Shown here piece by piece: positions 41,521 to 51,960 of a stretch of 64,000 nucleotides of DNA (position 1 is its first letter; each line of letters opens with the position of its first letter). The notes beneath the pieces are model-generated. The model had not been told where the DNA came from and did not search any database. It was given only the letters and a program-made list of their open reading frames with translations. Where the stretch lies: assembly GCA_026418695.1 (NCBI GenBank), contig JAOAAU010000040.1, positions 56,017 to 120,016 of the forward strand, read 5' to 3'. This DNA comes from Clostridia bacterium. Its GTDB lineage: Bacteria; Bacillota; Clostridia; Acetivibrionales; JAFADI01. The translations under genes were made by a program, and so were the position numbers.

Positions 41521-44280
41521 CTAGAGATAAATATCCGAGAACTCAATGGCTGTCGCTTGAATGAGGCGGTGATCTGAAATCATCTGAGAAGACTTACGCC
41601 CCTTGCTTTCAACAACTCTTGTGATCGGCAGCAAAACAGTAAATCTACTTCCTTTCCCTATTTGACTTTTGACGGAGATGCTTCCTCCCAGCGCTTCCAC
41701 AAACAGCTTTGCCAGCGACAAACCGATTCCGGTTCCTTCCGCCTGCCGGGACAGGGAACTGTCCACCTGTCCGAAACGTTCGAAAATCAGCTTTTTCTTG
41801 TCTCTTGGAATTCCCAGTCCTTCATCCTTTACATCAATGCAAATTTTTCCTTTTCTGATACAAACCTTTACTACGATGGACTTACCTGAAGGAGTAAACT
41901 TAATGGCATTGGAAAGCAAATTTAGCAGAACCCGTTCAATCATCTCTTCATCAATCCCAATGATTCGCTTCTGGAAGGTTGAAGCAAATAAGAGATTTAC
42001 TCCTTTTTGCTGGGCATACAGCCCCACCGATTCGGTAATGCTTCTCGTCAGGAAGACAATATCCATATTTCTCCTATGGATCTTAATATGTCCTGAATTC
42101 ATGCGGGTAATATCCAGAATATTATTGACCAGCCGCAGCTGCCTGTAGGAATTCTGTCTGATTTTCCCGATAAATCCCTTAGCTTTGGCTGACAATTCAT
42201 CCTTACAAATCAATTCCATTGCCTGAATCGCTGAATGGATGACGGTAATGGGGGTTTTAAACTCATGGGAAATCAAGGACAGAAACTCATCCTTCATTTC
42301 GATGGATTTCTGCAAAACCTCATTTTTTAATTTTTCTGCATGGAGAACCTGCTCCTGATGGCTTTTCAACAGTGCCTCAAACTTCATATGTTCAGTAACA
42401 TCCTGTGCACACAAAACTCCAAGCAGAACATTTCCGTGATCGTCAAATATTGGCGCCCCTGTGATACTGAGGTGTAAAACCAGATCAGGGTTAATCTTGC
42501 TTTTGGCGACATATACCCTTCTGGAAACCTTTTCGCCCTTTAAAATACTATGATACGGTAAATCTTCATATAAAACCCGATGCCCATTTTCATCAAAATA
42601 ATCTGCAATATCATTCAGGTCTTTCCAATGATCAATACCTACATTGAACATTTTTAAGAAATCGCGCATTGTTTTACTAATAATAATTGGATGGTAATTC
42701 CTGTCAAAAACAAAAACAAAATCCGACATGTTTTCGATGATCGCTTGCAGCTGTTCCTTCTGCCGCTGAATCTCTTTTTCCTTCTGAACCAAATCAGAGA
42801 TATCATTGATGCAGGTCAATACTTTGTCAATGTTTCCATTCTCATCATAGATAGGGGTAGAGCTGAAATATACAACCTGCTCAGCCCTCGGGCTTTTAAT
42901 ATGAATCCGCTCATTCCTTACCTTTTCACCTCTTGCCGCTCGATGAGCCGGCATTTGGTCAAAGGGAATGGGATTCCCCTGGATATCCGTATGAACAACA
43001 GGTACAGTTCCTTTTTCCAGATTCACCATTTTATCTCTATGAAAGAATTGTCTTCTTGCCTCTTCACTCATTTCCAGGATATTTCCGTTTAGGTCGGTTA
43101 TCAGAATACCATCGGAAATACTCTCCAGCATGGCCTCCAATTGCTTGTTTCTTTGTTCAATTTCACGGGATTGTTTAATGAAGTCGGTAATATCCCGCTG
43201 AATATAAATGGCTTTTTGAAAATTTCCCTCCTTATCAAAGAAGGGAGTGCCATTGACAGAAATATACCGGTCAAAATACTGATTTTTAACCCGCATCACC
43301 CAGTCGTCAATCTTTTCACCGTTCATCATTCTTATGATCGGTGTATCCTCAAAGGGTAACCTATTGCCGGATAAATCAAAGGCCTCAATCGCGCTAACAT
43401 CTTCACTCCCATTTCCTGCCGATGAGCATTGGCAAAGTTCCTGGGCAGTCTTGTTCAGCCCGACAAGCGAACCATCCTTTGCTATCAGGAACAGCGCGTC
43501 CGTAATATTATCTAAGATGGAATGGAGTTCTTCGTTCTTTTTTCTTATGGAATTTTCCTGTTCATCAAGCTGTTTTTGACATAGAACCCGATCGGTAACT
43601 TCGCTGGTGTTACTGACAAGGAATTTTACTTTGCCATGGACAGTTACCGGTGTGATGATAGAATCCCAATAAGTAATCCCCTTTTTATACCCGGTATGCA
43701 TATATTCCTTTACCTGCACGGATTTCCCCGTATGTAAAGCCTGCATCCAATAGTTTTCAACCGGACTGCTTTTCCAGCCGGTTATGATTTGGTCAATTCT
43801 TTTTCCAATACTATTGGTTTGAATATTATATGGGTTTTCAAGAAGGTCAAGATACTTTTGGTTTGCTTTAAGCAACACAAGGTTGTCTGCTGTGTAAACA
43901 GCAGTTGCAATCAGATTGTCCACGCATTGTTGATGCAAAAATGGGTTGGATTCTTCAAACCGGCAACCTGACTTTTCAACAAAAAGGATTCTTTGGCTGT
44001 CCATAATGGTGTCAACCTCGCCCTGGACAAGCACTTCCCTTGGTTCCAATATTTTAGTAAAAATGTAGCCTTCCTTTATTTCATGATTTGATGGCAAATC
44101 GTGAAAATCAACGGTAGCCCTAAGAAGATTGTTAAAGAACTCAGACAAGGTCTTATTCAAGACCTCCGACTCAGTATAGCCAATCATTTCAGATAGTACG
44201 GGGGTTATGCCCGTAATTCTCTCTTGCACAAAAAAACAGGCTGCAGAGGTGCAATCTGCAACACCAAGATATTCCTTCAT
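41521..44280 (-). CDS. Multi-PAS sensor histidine kinase (soluble)
   Basis: 919 residues from ATG 44280 (GGGAG 7 nt upstream). There is no membrane segment. About five PAS/PAC modules occupy residues 1-650 (for example LDNITDALFLIAKDGSLVGL, MLESISDGILITDLNGNILE, IIENMSDFVFVFDRNYHPII) and are joined by coiled coils. The H-box is FLSLISHEFKTPITVIHSAI, the N-box NLLSNAIKFTP, and the ATP-binding loops DEGLGIP and GTGIGLSLAK. A cytoplasmic multi-PAS kinase of this kind resembles those that feed the Spo0A phosphorelay in Clostridia, but also other cytoplasmic sensors. No adjacent response regulator is encoded, so it is an orphan kinase. Its partner is unknown. Confidence 0.92.
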   Translation of the reverse strand: MKEYLGVADCTSAACFFVQERITGITPVLSEMIGYTESEVLNKTLSEFFNNLLRATVDFHDLPSNHEIKEGYIFTKILEPREVLVQGEVDTIMDSQRILFVEKSGCRFEESNPFLHQQCVDNLIATAVYTADNLVLLKANQKYLDLLENPYNIQTNSIGKRIDQIITGWKSSPVENYWMQALHTGKSVQVKEYMHTGYKKGITYWDSIITPVTVHGKVKFLVSNTSEVTDRVLCQKQLDEQENSIRKKNEELHSILDNITDALFLIAKDGSLVGLNKTAQELCQCSSAGNGSEDVSAIEAFDLSGNRLPFEDTPIIRMMNGEKIDDWVMRVKNQYFDRYISVNGTPFFDKEGNFQKAIYIQRDITDFIKQSREIEQRNKQLEAMLESISDGILITDLNGNILEMSEEARRQFFHRDKMVNLEKGTVPVVHTDIQGNPIPFDQMPAHRAARGEKVRNERIHIKSPRAEQVVYFSSTPIYDENGNIDKVLTCINDISDLVQKEKEIQRQKEQLQAIIENMSDFVFVFDRNYHPIIISKTMRDFLKMFNVGIDHWKDLNDIADYFDENGHRVLYEDLPYHSILKGEKVSRRVYVAKSKINPDLVLHLSITGAPIFDDHGNVLLGVLCAQDVTEHMKFEALLKSHQEQVLHAEKLKNEVLQKSIEMKDEFLSLISHEFKTPITVIHSAIQAMELICKDELSAKAKGFIGKIRQNSYRQLRLVNNILDITRMNSGHIKIHRRNMDIVFLTRSITESVGLYAQQKGVNLLFASTFQKRIIGIDEEMIERVLLNLLSNAIKFTPSGKSIVVKVCIRKGKICIDVKDEGLGIPRDKKKLIFERFGQVDSSLSRQAEGTGIGLSLAKLFVEALGGSISVKSQIGKGSRFTVLLPITRVVESKGRKSSQMISDHRLIQATAIEFSDIYL

Positions 44281-44451
44281 ATTACTACTCCCAAACAAAT
44301 AAAACTATATAAATTAAAATTAGTATCAATCCGCAAGAGATAACATTAGTTTATTGTTTTTTACATATTTCTACATGTGAAATTTTATATCTAAGTTTTT
44401 CATAAGTCAATGCATACATTTGAAACCTGTGCTTGTAATTATTTTACACAC

Positions 44452-44511
44452 AAAAAAACTGCCTCCCAAAATACTGTATCCCGTTAGATAACTTGCATGT
44501 TCAGAGGCAGT
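44452..44511 (-). terminator. Terminator of the alpha-galactosidase gene
   Basis: ACTGCCTC (44458-44465) against GAGGCAGT (44504-44511) with a 38-nt loop, followed on the minus strand by seven T. Confidence 0.65.
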
Positions 44512-44541
44512 CGTTCACTTTAATTGTTTTGTTCCTTCTGT

Positions 44542-45864
44542 TCAAGTAAAATGCTTAAATTGCGGCAGCCATGCCTTATTGGCTTCAAACATTTCATCCA
44601 CCATGGATTTGATTTCTCCAAGACTGAGGACCGCAGAGGTCAGCGGATCAAAGCAGATGGCATGGAATACCTTCCGCGGATCCCCGGAGATAGCGCCTTC
44701 TACTGCCAGTTCCTCACATCTTGCACTGATATTATTCAATACTGCCAACTGTTCCGGCAATGGGCCCACATGCATCGGGTCCAGCCCCCGCTTTGAGGCC
44801 AAAACGGGAACTTCTACACAGCAGCCTTCCGGAAGGTTATCGATCAATCCAAAGTTTCTTACATTTCCATTGAACTCAAACATCGTACCATCGCCAATGG
44901 TTGCATTGAAGATATACGCCGCATATTCATGTCCTCTATCCAGATCTACTTTTTCTTCCGCCAGCCATTCGTTGATTTCATTCTTCCAGGTATGTTCCCG
45001 TTTGAGATATTCGTCCAGTATAAATGCATAATGACCGGGATTCCATCCCGTACCGTGTGTACAATATTTTTCAATCAGATCCGGTCTCTTCCGGAACCAT
45101 GCATTGTATTCCGAATTATGTCCGCTGGATTCTGTCACATAGTAGTCCAGGTGAAGAAACATTTCATTCCGGACGATTTCCTCATTGTATATTTCAGGCT
45201 TCTTCATGGCCTCTCTAATCAAAGGATATGCATCCTTGCCATTCCATTTGTATTCAAGGTAGAATGCCTGGTGATTGATTCCGGCACACAGATAGGTAAT
45301 CTCTTCCATAGGAGCTCCGATCCATTGGGCCAGCATATGGGCAGTTCCCTGTACACTATGGCATAGTCCCGTAACCTTCACCTTGCTTTGTCCCTGCATA
45401 GCCCTGCAGAGCATAGCCATCGGATTGGTATAATTCAGAAATACAGCATCCGGACAATACTTCTCGATATCCCTGCAAATGTCCAACATCACAGGGATTG
45501 TTCTTAAGGCTCTGAATATTCCTGAGGGACCTCTGGTATCCCCTACGTTAATATCCACCCCATACTTTTTAGGAATCTCTATATCCTTTCTCCATACTTG
45601 GACTCCTCCAGCAAGAATCGTACACACTACACCATCTGCACCTTCCAATGCTTCCGCCCGGTTCTTTGTCGCAATTACCTTGGCTGGATAATTCCCTGCT
45701 GAAATGATCTTCTCCACTGCAGTCTTGATCGCTTCCAATCTTTCATCATCGATGTCCATCAGTGCGATAGTACAGTCTGCAAGCGCAGGGAATGTGAGGA
45801 TATCCTTAACCAACACCCTGGTAAAACCAAAACTGCCTGCGCCGATAAAAGCAATTTTTTTCAT
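44542..45864 (-). CDS. melA: GH4 alpha-galactosidase (MelA-like)
   Basis: 440 residues of glycoside hydrolase family 4, which uses NAD+ and a divalent metal. The NAD-binding [16 protein letters not shown] is at the N-terminus. The metal/catalytic region includes [36 protein letters not shown] and [13 protein letters not shown]. These agree with E. coli MelA ([26 protein letters not shown]), supporting alpha-galactosidase over alpha-glucosidase; alpha-galacturonidase is an alternative. It is cytoplasmic and acts on imported sugars such as melibiose or raffinose. It is divergent from an AraC regulator at 46055. Confidence 0.85.
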   Translation of the reverse strand: MKKIAFIGAGSFGFTRVLVKDILTFPALADCTIALMDIDDERLEAIKTAVEKIISAGNYPAKVIATKNRAEALEGADGVVCTILAGGVQVWRKDIEIPKKYGVDINVGDTRGPSGIFRALRTIPVMLDICRDIEKYCPDAVFLNYTNPMAMLCRAMQGQSKVKVTGLCHSVQGTAHMLAQWIGAPMEEITYLCAGINHQAFYLEYKWNGKDAYPLIREAMKKPEIYNEEIVRNEMFLHLDYYVTESSGHNSEYNAWFRKRPDLIEKYCTHGTGWNPGHYAFILDEYLKREHTWKNEINEWLAEEKVDLDRGHEYAAYIFNATIGDGTMFEFNGNVRNFGLIDNLPEGCCVEVPVLASKRGLDPMHVGPLPEQLAVLNNISARCEELAVEGAISGDPRKVFHAICFDPLTSAVLSLGEIKSMVDEMFEANKAWLPQFKHFT

Positions 45865-45972
45865 CCTGATTACCCCCGATCGTATATTCTAAAACTTAAG
45901 CATGCTTTGTTCTCAACACATATTCTACACCTACATCCCGAAAGGATAAATAGATACATGTCTCAAATATAT

Positions 45973-45980
45973 GGTATAAT
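45973..45980 (+). promoter_or_regulatory. Extended -10 promoter of the AraC regulator gene
   Basis: TGG-TATAAT (TATAAT at 45975-45980), an extended -10, about 75 bp upstream of the araC-type start. No good -35 is seen. Confidence 0.5.
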
Positions 45981-46054
45981 GTCATATATACCCCTGTGAA
46001 TGACCCGCTTGAATCAGGAAGTATCAGGGATCAAATTGCTTTTCAGGAGGATTT

Positions 46055-46894
46055 ATGCCCATCATTGATAACATGATCAGCTCGGACTTCATTAAATCCA
46101 ATATAGATTTATGTCCATACTATTCAGGGATACAGGATTGTGATCCCGGACATTTTTACGGACCCGCAGTCCGGGATCACTTTTTAATTCATTACATCCT
46201 CTCCGGGAAAGGGACCTTTGAAATCGGGGATAGAGTTTATCACCTTGGCAAAGGGCAAGGATTTCTAATCTGTCCAGGCATCGTCACCTACTACAAGGCA
46301 GACATGAAAGATCCATGGGAATATACCTGGGTGGCTTTTCACGGTCTAAACGCAGAGAGCTATTTGAAGCGGGCCTGTCTTTCCAATGAAAACCCCATCT
46401 TTACATATCCCGATTCTCCGGCTCTTGAAGAAGTAATGAGGAGAATCGTTGAAACAATGAACTTAAAAAAATGTAAGGAATTAATGTTTACAAGCCTGCT
46501 CTATCATTTCATTTCACTTCTTATCGAGGCATTTGAGTCAGAACTTCCAAAGTTGGATAATGAAAGCCGAAAGGACTTCTATGTCAGAAAAACGATCGAG
46601 TTTATCCAGATGAATTATTCAAGAAATATCAGTATAGAAGAATTGGCCAACCATATTGGTCTGGACCGGAAATACCTTTCTTCTGTTTTTAAGAATGTAT
46701 TAAAAATATCACCACAGCTGTATCTGCTTCAGTTTAGAATGAACAAAGCTTGCGAATTACTAAGAAGCACCTCGCTTTCTATAGGTGATATTGCCCGGTC
46801 TGTAGGTTATGAGGATCCGCTCCTTTTTTCCAGAATGTTCAGAAAGATCAAAGACCAATCTCCAAGTCAATTCAGAGCCTCTGCCGCAGGTTGA
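46055..46894 (+). CDS. AraC family transcriptional regulator (sugar-sensing, cupin N-domain)
   Basis: 279 residues. The N-terminal cupin-like sensing domain (DHFLIHYILSGKGTFEIGDR, KGQGFLICPGIVTYYKAD) is of the AraC/MsmR sugar-binding type. Two C-terminal helix-turn-helix motifs follow (IEELANHIGLDRKYLSSVFK, then IGDIARSVGYEDPLLFSRMF). It diverges from the GH4 gene with a 190-bp shared control region and probably activates it when an alpha-galactoside is present. AGGAGG precedes ATG 46055. Confidence 0.92.
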   Translation: MPIIDNMISSDFIKSNIDLCPYYSGIQDCDPGHFYGPAVRDHFLIHYILSGKGTFEIGDRVYHLGKGQGFLICPGIVTYYKADMKDPWEYTWVAFHGLNAESYLKRACLSNENPIFTYPDSPALEEVMRRIVETMNLKKCKELMFTSLLYHFISLLIEAFESELPKLDNESRKDFYVRKTIEFIQMNYSRNISIEELANHIGLDRKYLSSVFKNVLKISPQLYLLQFRMNKACELLRSTSLSIGDIARSVGYEDPLLFSRMFRKIKDQSPSQFRASAAG

Positions 46895-46895
46895 T

Positions 46896-49385
46896 TCAGT
46901 CATATTTTATGGACTGAACAATGCTTAACCGGGAAGACCTTATTGCTGTGCCGACTGAAGCTACGATCGTAACAACGATACCTGCAGCAGTTGCTGAAAG
47001 GAAGGTCATCACCGAGTATTCCATCGGAATCGTCGCCATCAAGACTCTTGTCAGATACGGCATCATCAAAATCATGATCCACCCGGTCAATGAACCGATA
47101 ACTCCCCCGACCAACCCGCCGGAAAGAGCTTCAACAAAAATCATTTTAATGGTTTGGAATTTGCTCATACCCACCGAATTCAGTACCGCGATGGAACGCT
47201 TTCTCTGAATAAAGCTGATGGTAAGATTGTTGAGCACACCAAACACACCAATCAGCATGGTGAGGATAGAGATCCCATCCATCATGGTCGTAACACTGCT
47301 GCTCTCGCCTAATATTTGTTTTGTCATTTCTTCCATGGTTTCTCCGGAAGGAGCACTTCTGGAGAAAGTATTCTTTAGATTTTCGAACACTTCAGCAGCA
47401 TCCGTGTTTGTTTTAACACCCATGTAAGTATAATATCCGCTGCCTGTATCCAGCTTGAAGTAGCGGTCGGATATGATGGCATAGTTTCCTTCCTCATTCA
47501 TTGTATCCATCAAACCAATGACTTTGTACTCCCTGGCCTGTTTGTTCAGTATCAAGGTGATTTTATCTCCTATACCGGCTTTATATCTTGCGCTCAAAAG
47601 CTGACCCAGAATGATATTTCTACCGGAATTCAAAGCATCAAAAGCATCTCCCTGCTCAACACCGTAAATCTCAAGTTTCTTGAAGTCTGCAAAATTCCCT
47701 TTTCCTACCCCTTCCAGGCTCCGGATCTTTTCCTCAAAGCCTTTCACCTCTACATTCTCGACTATATAGAAGCCGCACACATCTTTCACACCTTCCACAG
47801 ATTTCACTCTTGCTTCAGTACTTCTATCCATTTTGGAAGCTGCGAAGGTTACATCATACCTCAATGTGTTTTGTGTAAAATTCATGATTCCTGAAACCGC
47901 ACTTTTCCCTGTAACATTCACCATAAGTACGGTTGCAATTCCTATTGTCAGAAGCGAAATATTGTTTAAAATATTTTTGTTGTCTTTCAGGTTCTTTGCT
48001 GCCAGCACCCCAATATTCCCAAAAATCAGAACATATACCTTTTCGAAGAGATATATGAAGCCGGCCGTAAGGTATGGGATCAGCATCATCGTACCGGCTA
48101 TTGAAAGGAGGATACACAGCATCACCACCAATAGTGCACTATCCCCTGAAAAACATCCCGGTGCAATCAGGGGTACCGAAAGAAATATTACCCCTGCAAT
48201 TAATTTCCACTTTTTTCGGTGTTTTTCTTTTAACTCTACCTTGTTTAACACAATATCCTTAATGGAGAGTCTTGATATATTGAGAATGGGCAGGATTGAA
48301 CTCATCACCGACAGTAGAATTGCCATGAAAAAGGTTATTGGAAACTGTATCAGATGATAGGTGATCGTTATTGTTACCTCTGCCCCTTCGCTGCCTGCAA
48401 CTGCCAGCAAATAAAGAATGCCAACCCCTGCTGCACAGGCCAGTACTCCTCCGATTACGCCATATATAGCGCTTTCGGTCACAAGTATCAAGTCAGCAGC
48501 TCTTTTGCTGGCTCCAATGCTTCGCAGTGTTCCCAGCAGAGGAAGTCTTTCTGCTGCAATAACTTTAAAAGAGACATAGATGATGAAAATGCTCAGAGCG
48601 ATAATAATGACGAGCATCAAGGAAAGTACACTTGTAAACATTACGGTTCTTTCTTCCAGTTCCTTCTCGGATATGGTTTCTTTGACATCATAGCGCTTAA
48701 TGAATTCAGATAATTCATGGATCACCTGCTTCTCTTTTTGTGGTTCCTGCAGTTTTATAAACAGGGTTGAAACACTGCCTTTTTGAGCTACAATTGAGCT
48801 TAGCAGGTCTTTAGGAACCACCGCGAGGTTCGCAGATCCTGTAAAAATTCCTCTGGAGTCAGCAATCCCGGCAATAGTAAACTTAAAGTAGCTTCCCTCA
48901 ATTTGCAGTTCAATGGTGTCTCCGACTTTCAAACCGTACTTTTCTGCCTTTAGGCGACTTATAACAATCTTTCTGCCTTCGAAAGGCGCCAAATCCTGTT
49001 CTTTTAGAAGTTTGACCGGGCTCAAAAGCTGAACATCCTCCCAGTTCATCCCGTTCAAATTCAGGACCACGGTTTCTTCCTTTGAAGGCTTATATACCGC
49101 TGAGCTTTCAAGTATGCCAACAGTATATTCAAATTCACTCCGCAAGCTATCCGCAATATTACTGTCAAAGTACCTGGCGGGTGATTTATCATTGACTGCA
49201 ATTTTGATTTCGCTATCCCCAAAGCTTTTCTTAATCTTATCGGTAAATGTTTTTACCATGGTATCGGAGATGGACATGGAGGCAAAAAACAATGCCGCGG
49301 CCATGGTGATGGAGAAGATGATGAGACAAGACCTCGTCTTTTTCTCTTTAATGTTCTTAAGCAAGAGCTTTAAGTATATCCCCAT
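46896..49385 (-). CDS. FtsX-like ABC transporter permease, system B
   Basis: 829 residues, the same two-FtsX-repeat build as the permease at 29122-31623. TM1 is at the start (RSCLIIFSITMAAALFFASM), central TMs near 255-380 and 395-515, the C-terminal block (QRKRSIAVLNSVGMSKFQTI) last. It is the third gene of the ATPase-adaptor-permease operon and ends 1 bp from the AraC stop on the opposite strand. A probable exporter of an antimicrobial or lipophilic compound. Confidence 0.93.
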   Translation of the reverse strand: MGIYLKLLLKNIKEKKTRSCLIIFSITMAAALFFASMSISDTMVKTFTDKIKKSFGDSEIKIAVNDKSPARYFDSNIADSLRSEFEYTVGILESSAVYKPSKEETVVLNLNGMNWEDVQLLSPVKLLKEQDLAPFEGRKIVISRLKAEKYGLKVGDTIELQIEGSYFKFTIAGIADSRGIFTGSANLAVVPKDLLSSIVAQKGSVSTLFIKLQEPQKEKQVIHELSEFIKRYDVKETISEKELEERTVMFTSVLSLMLVIIIALSIFIIYVSFKVIAAERLPLLGTLRSIGASKRAADLILVTESAIYGVIGGVLACAAGVGILYLLAVAGSEGAEVTITITYHLIQFPITFFMAILLSVMSSILPILNISRLSIKDIVLNKVELKEKHRKKWKLIAGVIFLSVPLIAPGCFSGDSALLVVMLCILLSIAGTMMLIPYLTAGFIYLFEKVYVLIFGNIGVLAAKNLKDNKNILNNISLLTIGIATVLMVNVTGKSAVSGIMNFTQNTLRYDVTFAASKMDRSTEARVKSVEGVKDVCGFYIVENVEVKGFEEKIRSLEGVGKGNFADFKKLEIYGVEQGDAFDALNSGRNIILGQLLSARYKAGIGDKITLILNKQAREYKVIGLMDTMNEEGNYAIISDRYFKLDTGSGYYTYMGVKTNTDAAEVFENLKNTFSRSAPSGETMEEMTKQILGESSSVTTMMDGISILTMLIGVFGVLNNLTISFIQRKRSIAVLNSVGMSKFQTIKMIFVEALSGGLVGGVIGSLTGWIMILMMPYLTRVLMATIPMEYSVMTFLSATAAGIVVTIVASVGTAIRSSRLSIVQSIKYD

Positions 49386-49391
49386 CCGCTT

Positions 49392-50408
49392 CTACTCCTT
49401 TGCAATCTTTACGTCCACATTGTAGTCCAGCTGCAGAAAGCCTTCTCTATCCTTCACACCAATCTCCACCTGGATAAAGGTCTGACCATTCTTTAAGATC
49501 GCTTTATCGGTAATCCTCAGAACACTCCCCTCAAAGCTCTTCGATCTGTCTGCCAGCGGAATTACCGTTACCTTTGCACCCGGCTTCACAGCTTTTATAA
49601 AGCCTTCATCTACATCTGCCAGGGCAACCAGGCTGTTCAAATCGATGATATCCAAAAGAATCTCGGGCTCTTTCACTACATAGCCGGAGGAAGGTTTCAG
49701 GTTTGTGATCAGGCCGTTGTCCAGATCACAAACAATTTTGTTTTCTTTAAGATAGCTCCTGTTGAGCTTTTCCTTCATGATTTTTATTTCTGATGTAAGG
49801 GTAGATATCTTTGTGTTGCTTGAATCCTTGTCACTTCCCGTATTCAGGCTGCTTGACCGAATAGCGTATTGGAGATCCTCAACAATTTTCTTTTTTGCAT
49901 CCGCTACCTTTATAAACTCGTCCAAATCATATCGGCTGATCGACCCTGATTTAAACAAGGTTTCCTTGTTGGACAATTCCTTTAGGTCTTTTTCATATAA
50001 GTTTTGCGCATTTCTTAAGTCATTTTGAAGCTTACTCATGTCCGGATTGGCCTGTTTTTTCGCTAACAGCCTCTTTTCAAGTTCAAGTTCTGCCTCCTTC
50101 ACATGAATCTGTTCTTGAAGTTCAGTTGTATTTAGGGTTAACAAGATATCCCCCTTCCTTACCCGCTGACCATCTTTTACCTCAACGTTCTCAACTACGG
50201 TTGGAAAACTGATGCTGATATTTTTCGATTTATTCGCCTTGATAACCCCAAAGGCATCCACTGTTTGGTTTTCTGTTTTCTTTTCTGAGGGCGTTGACTT
50301 ACTTGCATCTTGTGTGACCGTCTCCGCTGAGCCTGAGCACCCTGCATTCGTGATAACGAGCAGCACAAACATCCCTAAAACCAATATTCCTTTTGCAATA
50401 CTTTTCAT
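49392..50408 (-). CDS. Lipoprotein adaptor (HlyD/MacA family), system B
   Basis: 338 residues from ATG 50408; an in-frame GTG at 50417 overlaps the ATPase stop and is an alternative. Lipobox VLLVITNAGCSGS. The order is lipoyl half-motif (VKDGQRVRKGDILLTLNT), coiled coil (NDLRNAQNLYEKDLKELSNK), second half, then beta-barrel (VKPGAKVTVIPLADRSKS). It is homologous to the system A adaptor at 27442. It sits between ATPase and permease in its operon. Confidence 0.9.
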   Translation of the reverse strand: MKSIAKGILVLGMFVLLVITNAGCSGSAETVTQDASKSTPSEKKTENQTVDAFGVIKANKSKNISISFPTVVENVEVKDGQRVRKGDILLTLNTTELQEQIHVKEAELELEKRLLAKKQANPDMSKLQNDLRNAQNLYEKDLKELSNKETLFKSGSISRYDLDEFIKVADAKKKIVEDLQYAIRSSSLNTGSDKDSSNTKISTLTSEIKIMKEKLNRSYLKENKIVCDLDNGLITNLKPSSGYVVKEPEILLDIIDLNSLVALADVDEGFIKAVKPGAKVTVIPLADRSKSFEGSVLRITDKAILKNGQTFIQVEIGVKDREGFLQLDYNVDVKIAKE

Positions 50409-50410
50409 GA

Positions 50411-51082
50411 TTAACACACTCTCCCGTCTTTCAAATTGATAATTCTGTTTCCGTATTCTGCAGATTCCCTTGAATGGGTTACCTGTACAATAGTTTTTCC
50501 TTTTTCTCTGTTGATTTTTTTGAAAAGCTTCATAATCTCCGTTCCAGTCTTGCTGTCCAGGTTGCCGATGGGTTCATCCGCAAGGATGATATCCGGCTCA
50601 TTGATCAGTGCCCGAGCGATGGCAACCCTCTGCTGCTGACCTCCGGACAGTTCCCTGGGTGTATGATGCTTTCGGTCCGAAAGGTCTACAATTTCCAGAA
50701 TTTCTTCCAATTTTGTCCTGAAGTCCTTCGCCTTTTTACCATCCAGCAGAACCGGAAGCAGAATATTTTCTTCTACATTCAAATTGGGTATTAAGTTGTA
50801 AAATTGAAAAACAAACCCTATTTCACGTCTTCTCATGATGCTTTCGGCATTGTCTTTCATGACAGAAAGTTCCCGCCCTTTGATCTTGACGCTTCCTGCC
50901 GTTGGTTTATCAAGACCGCCTGTGATATATAGCAGGGTGCTTTTACCTGAGCCTGATGGCCCCATGATGGATATGAAATCACCATCATTGATTTGAATAT
51001 CTATTCCTTTCAGTACTTCCACATCCACAGCTCCTAGCTTGAATATCTTTTGCAGATTGTTTGTCTCAATTGCTGCCGTCAT
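50411..51082 (-). CDS. ABC transporter ATP-binding protein (MacB type), system B
   Basis: 223 residues from ATG 51082 (AAAGGAG 8 nt upstream). Walker [10 protein letters not shown], signature [18 protein letters not shown], Walker [19 protein letters not shown]. Large blocks are identical to the system A ATPase (28433-29104), so duplication is recent relative to the adaptors and permeases. It is the first gene of this operon, divergent from the response regulator at 51281. Confidence 0.95.
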   Translation of the reverse strand: MTAAIETNNLQKIFKLGAVDVEVLKGIDIQINDGDFISIMGPSGSGKSTLLYITGGLDKPTAGSVKIKGRELSVMKDNAESIMRRREIGFVFQFYNLIPNLNVEENILLPVLLDGKKAKDFRTKLEEILEIVDLSDRKHHTPRELSGGQQQRVAIARALINEPDIILADEPIGNLDSKTGTEIMKLFKKINREKGKTIVQVTHSRESAEYGNRIINLKDGRVC

Positions 51083-51280
51083 GCTGATATCTCCTTTCAA
51101 AGTCTACTTTTCTGTCTCTGGGGTGGTCTCCTTCTCTATTCCGGATTCATTTTCCGTTATTCCGATTTTGAACCATCAACCTTTAAATCCGCTTAGAAAA
51201 TCCATAAATTATTATTTAGAAAATTTTAATGAAAATTTAAGGAATGTAAGTTAAGATGTTTTTAACAGGAGGAAAAAAGT

Positions 51281-51955
51281 GTGAGAATTTTATTGGTAGA
51301 AGATGAACAGCGATTGGCCGACGCCTTGGAATATATATTAAAGAAAAACAAATTTGCCGTCGATGTAGCATTCGATGGCATCACGGGACAGGATATGGCT
51401 GAATCCGGAATTTACGATTTGATCATCCTGGATCGCATGCTGCCAGGCAAAGAAGGGGTAACAATACTCAGAGAGCTTCGAGCCAAAGGAATAAAGTCCG
51501 CAGTGATATTTCTGACAGCGAGGGATACGATAGCAAACAAAGTCGAAGGGCTGGATGCCGGAGCAGATGACTATTTGATCAAACCTTTTTCAACAGAAGA
51601 GCTCCTTGCAAGAATCCGCGCTCTGGGAAGACGCTCTCAAAGCAGCCTTCTAGGGGATAAAATCATCATTGGAGCGCTTACCCTTGATCCCTTACGCTGT
51701 GAAGCCGCCTATGGCAACGAAACAGTGAAGCTTACCATAAAGGAAGCACAGCTTTTGGAGCTGTTAATGCGCAATCACGGTCAAGTACTGACAAAGGAAC
51801 AAATACTGGATAGGATTTGGGGATTTGATAATGAAGTTGATGTGAACTGTGTAGAAATCTATATCTATTATTTGAGGAGGAAGCTGGACCCCCAGAAATG
51901 CAAGGTACGCATTGATACCATCCGTGGAATTGGCTACTGTCTGAATGGAGGATAG
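51281..51955 (+). CDS. OmpR-family response regulator
   Basis: 224 residues. Receiver MRILLVEDEQRLADAL with acceptor Asp in LIILDRMLPGKEG and Lys in YLIKPFSTEE; C-terminal winged helix (LTLDPLRCEAAYGNETVKLT, ILDRIWGFDNEVDVNCVEIY). GTG start with AGGAGG upstream. It forms a pair with the kinase 5 bp downstream. Being divergent from the efflux ABC operon, it is likely to regulate it. Confidence 0.95.
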   Translation: MRILLVEDEQRLADALEYILKKNKFAVDVAFDGITGQDMAESGIYDLIILDRMLPGKEGVTILRELRAKGIKSAVIFLTARDTIANKVEGLDAGADDYLIKPFSTEELLARIRALGRRSQSSLLGDKIIIGALTLDPLRCEAAYGNETVKLTIKEAQLLELLMRNHGQVLTKEQILDRIWGFDNEVDVNCVEIYIYYLRRKLDPQKCKVRIDTIRGIGYCLNGG

Positions 51956-51960
51956 TAAAT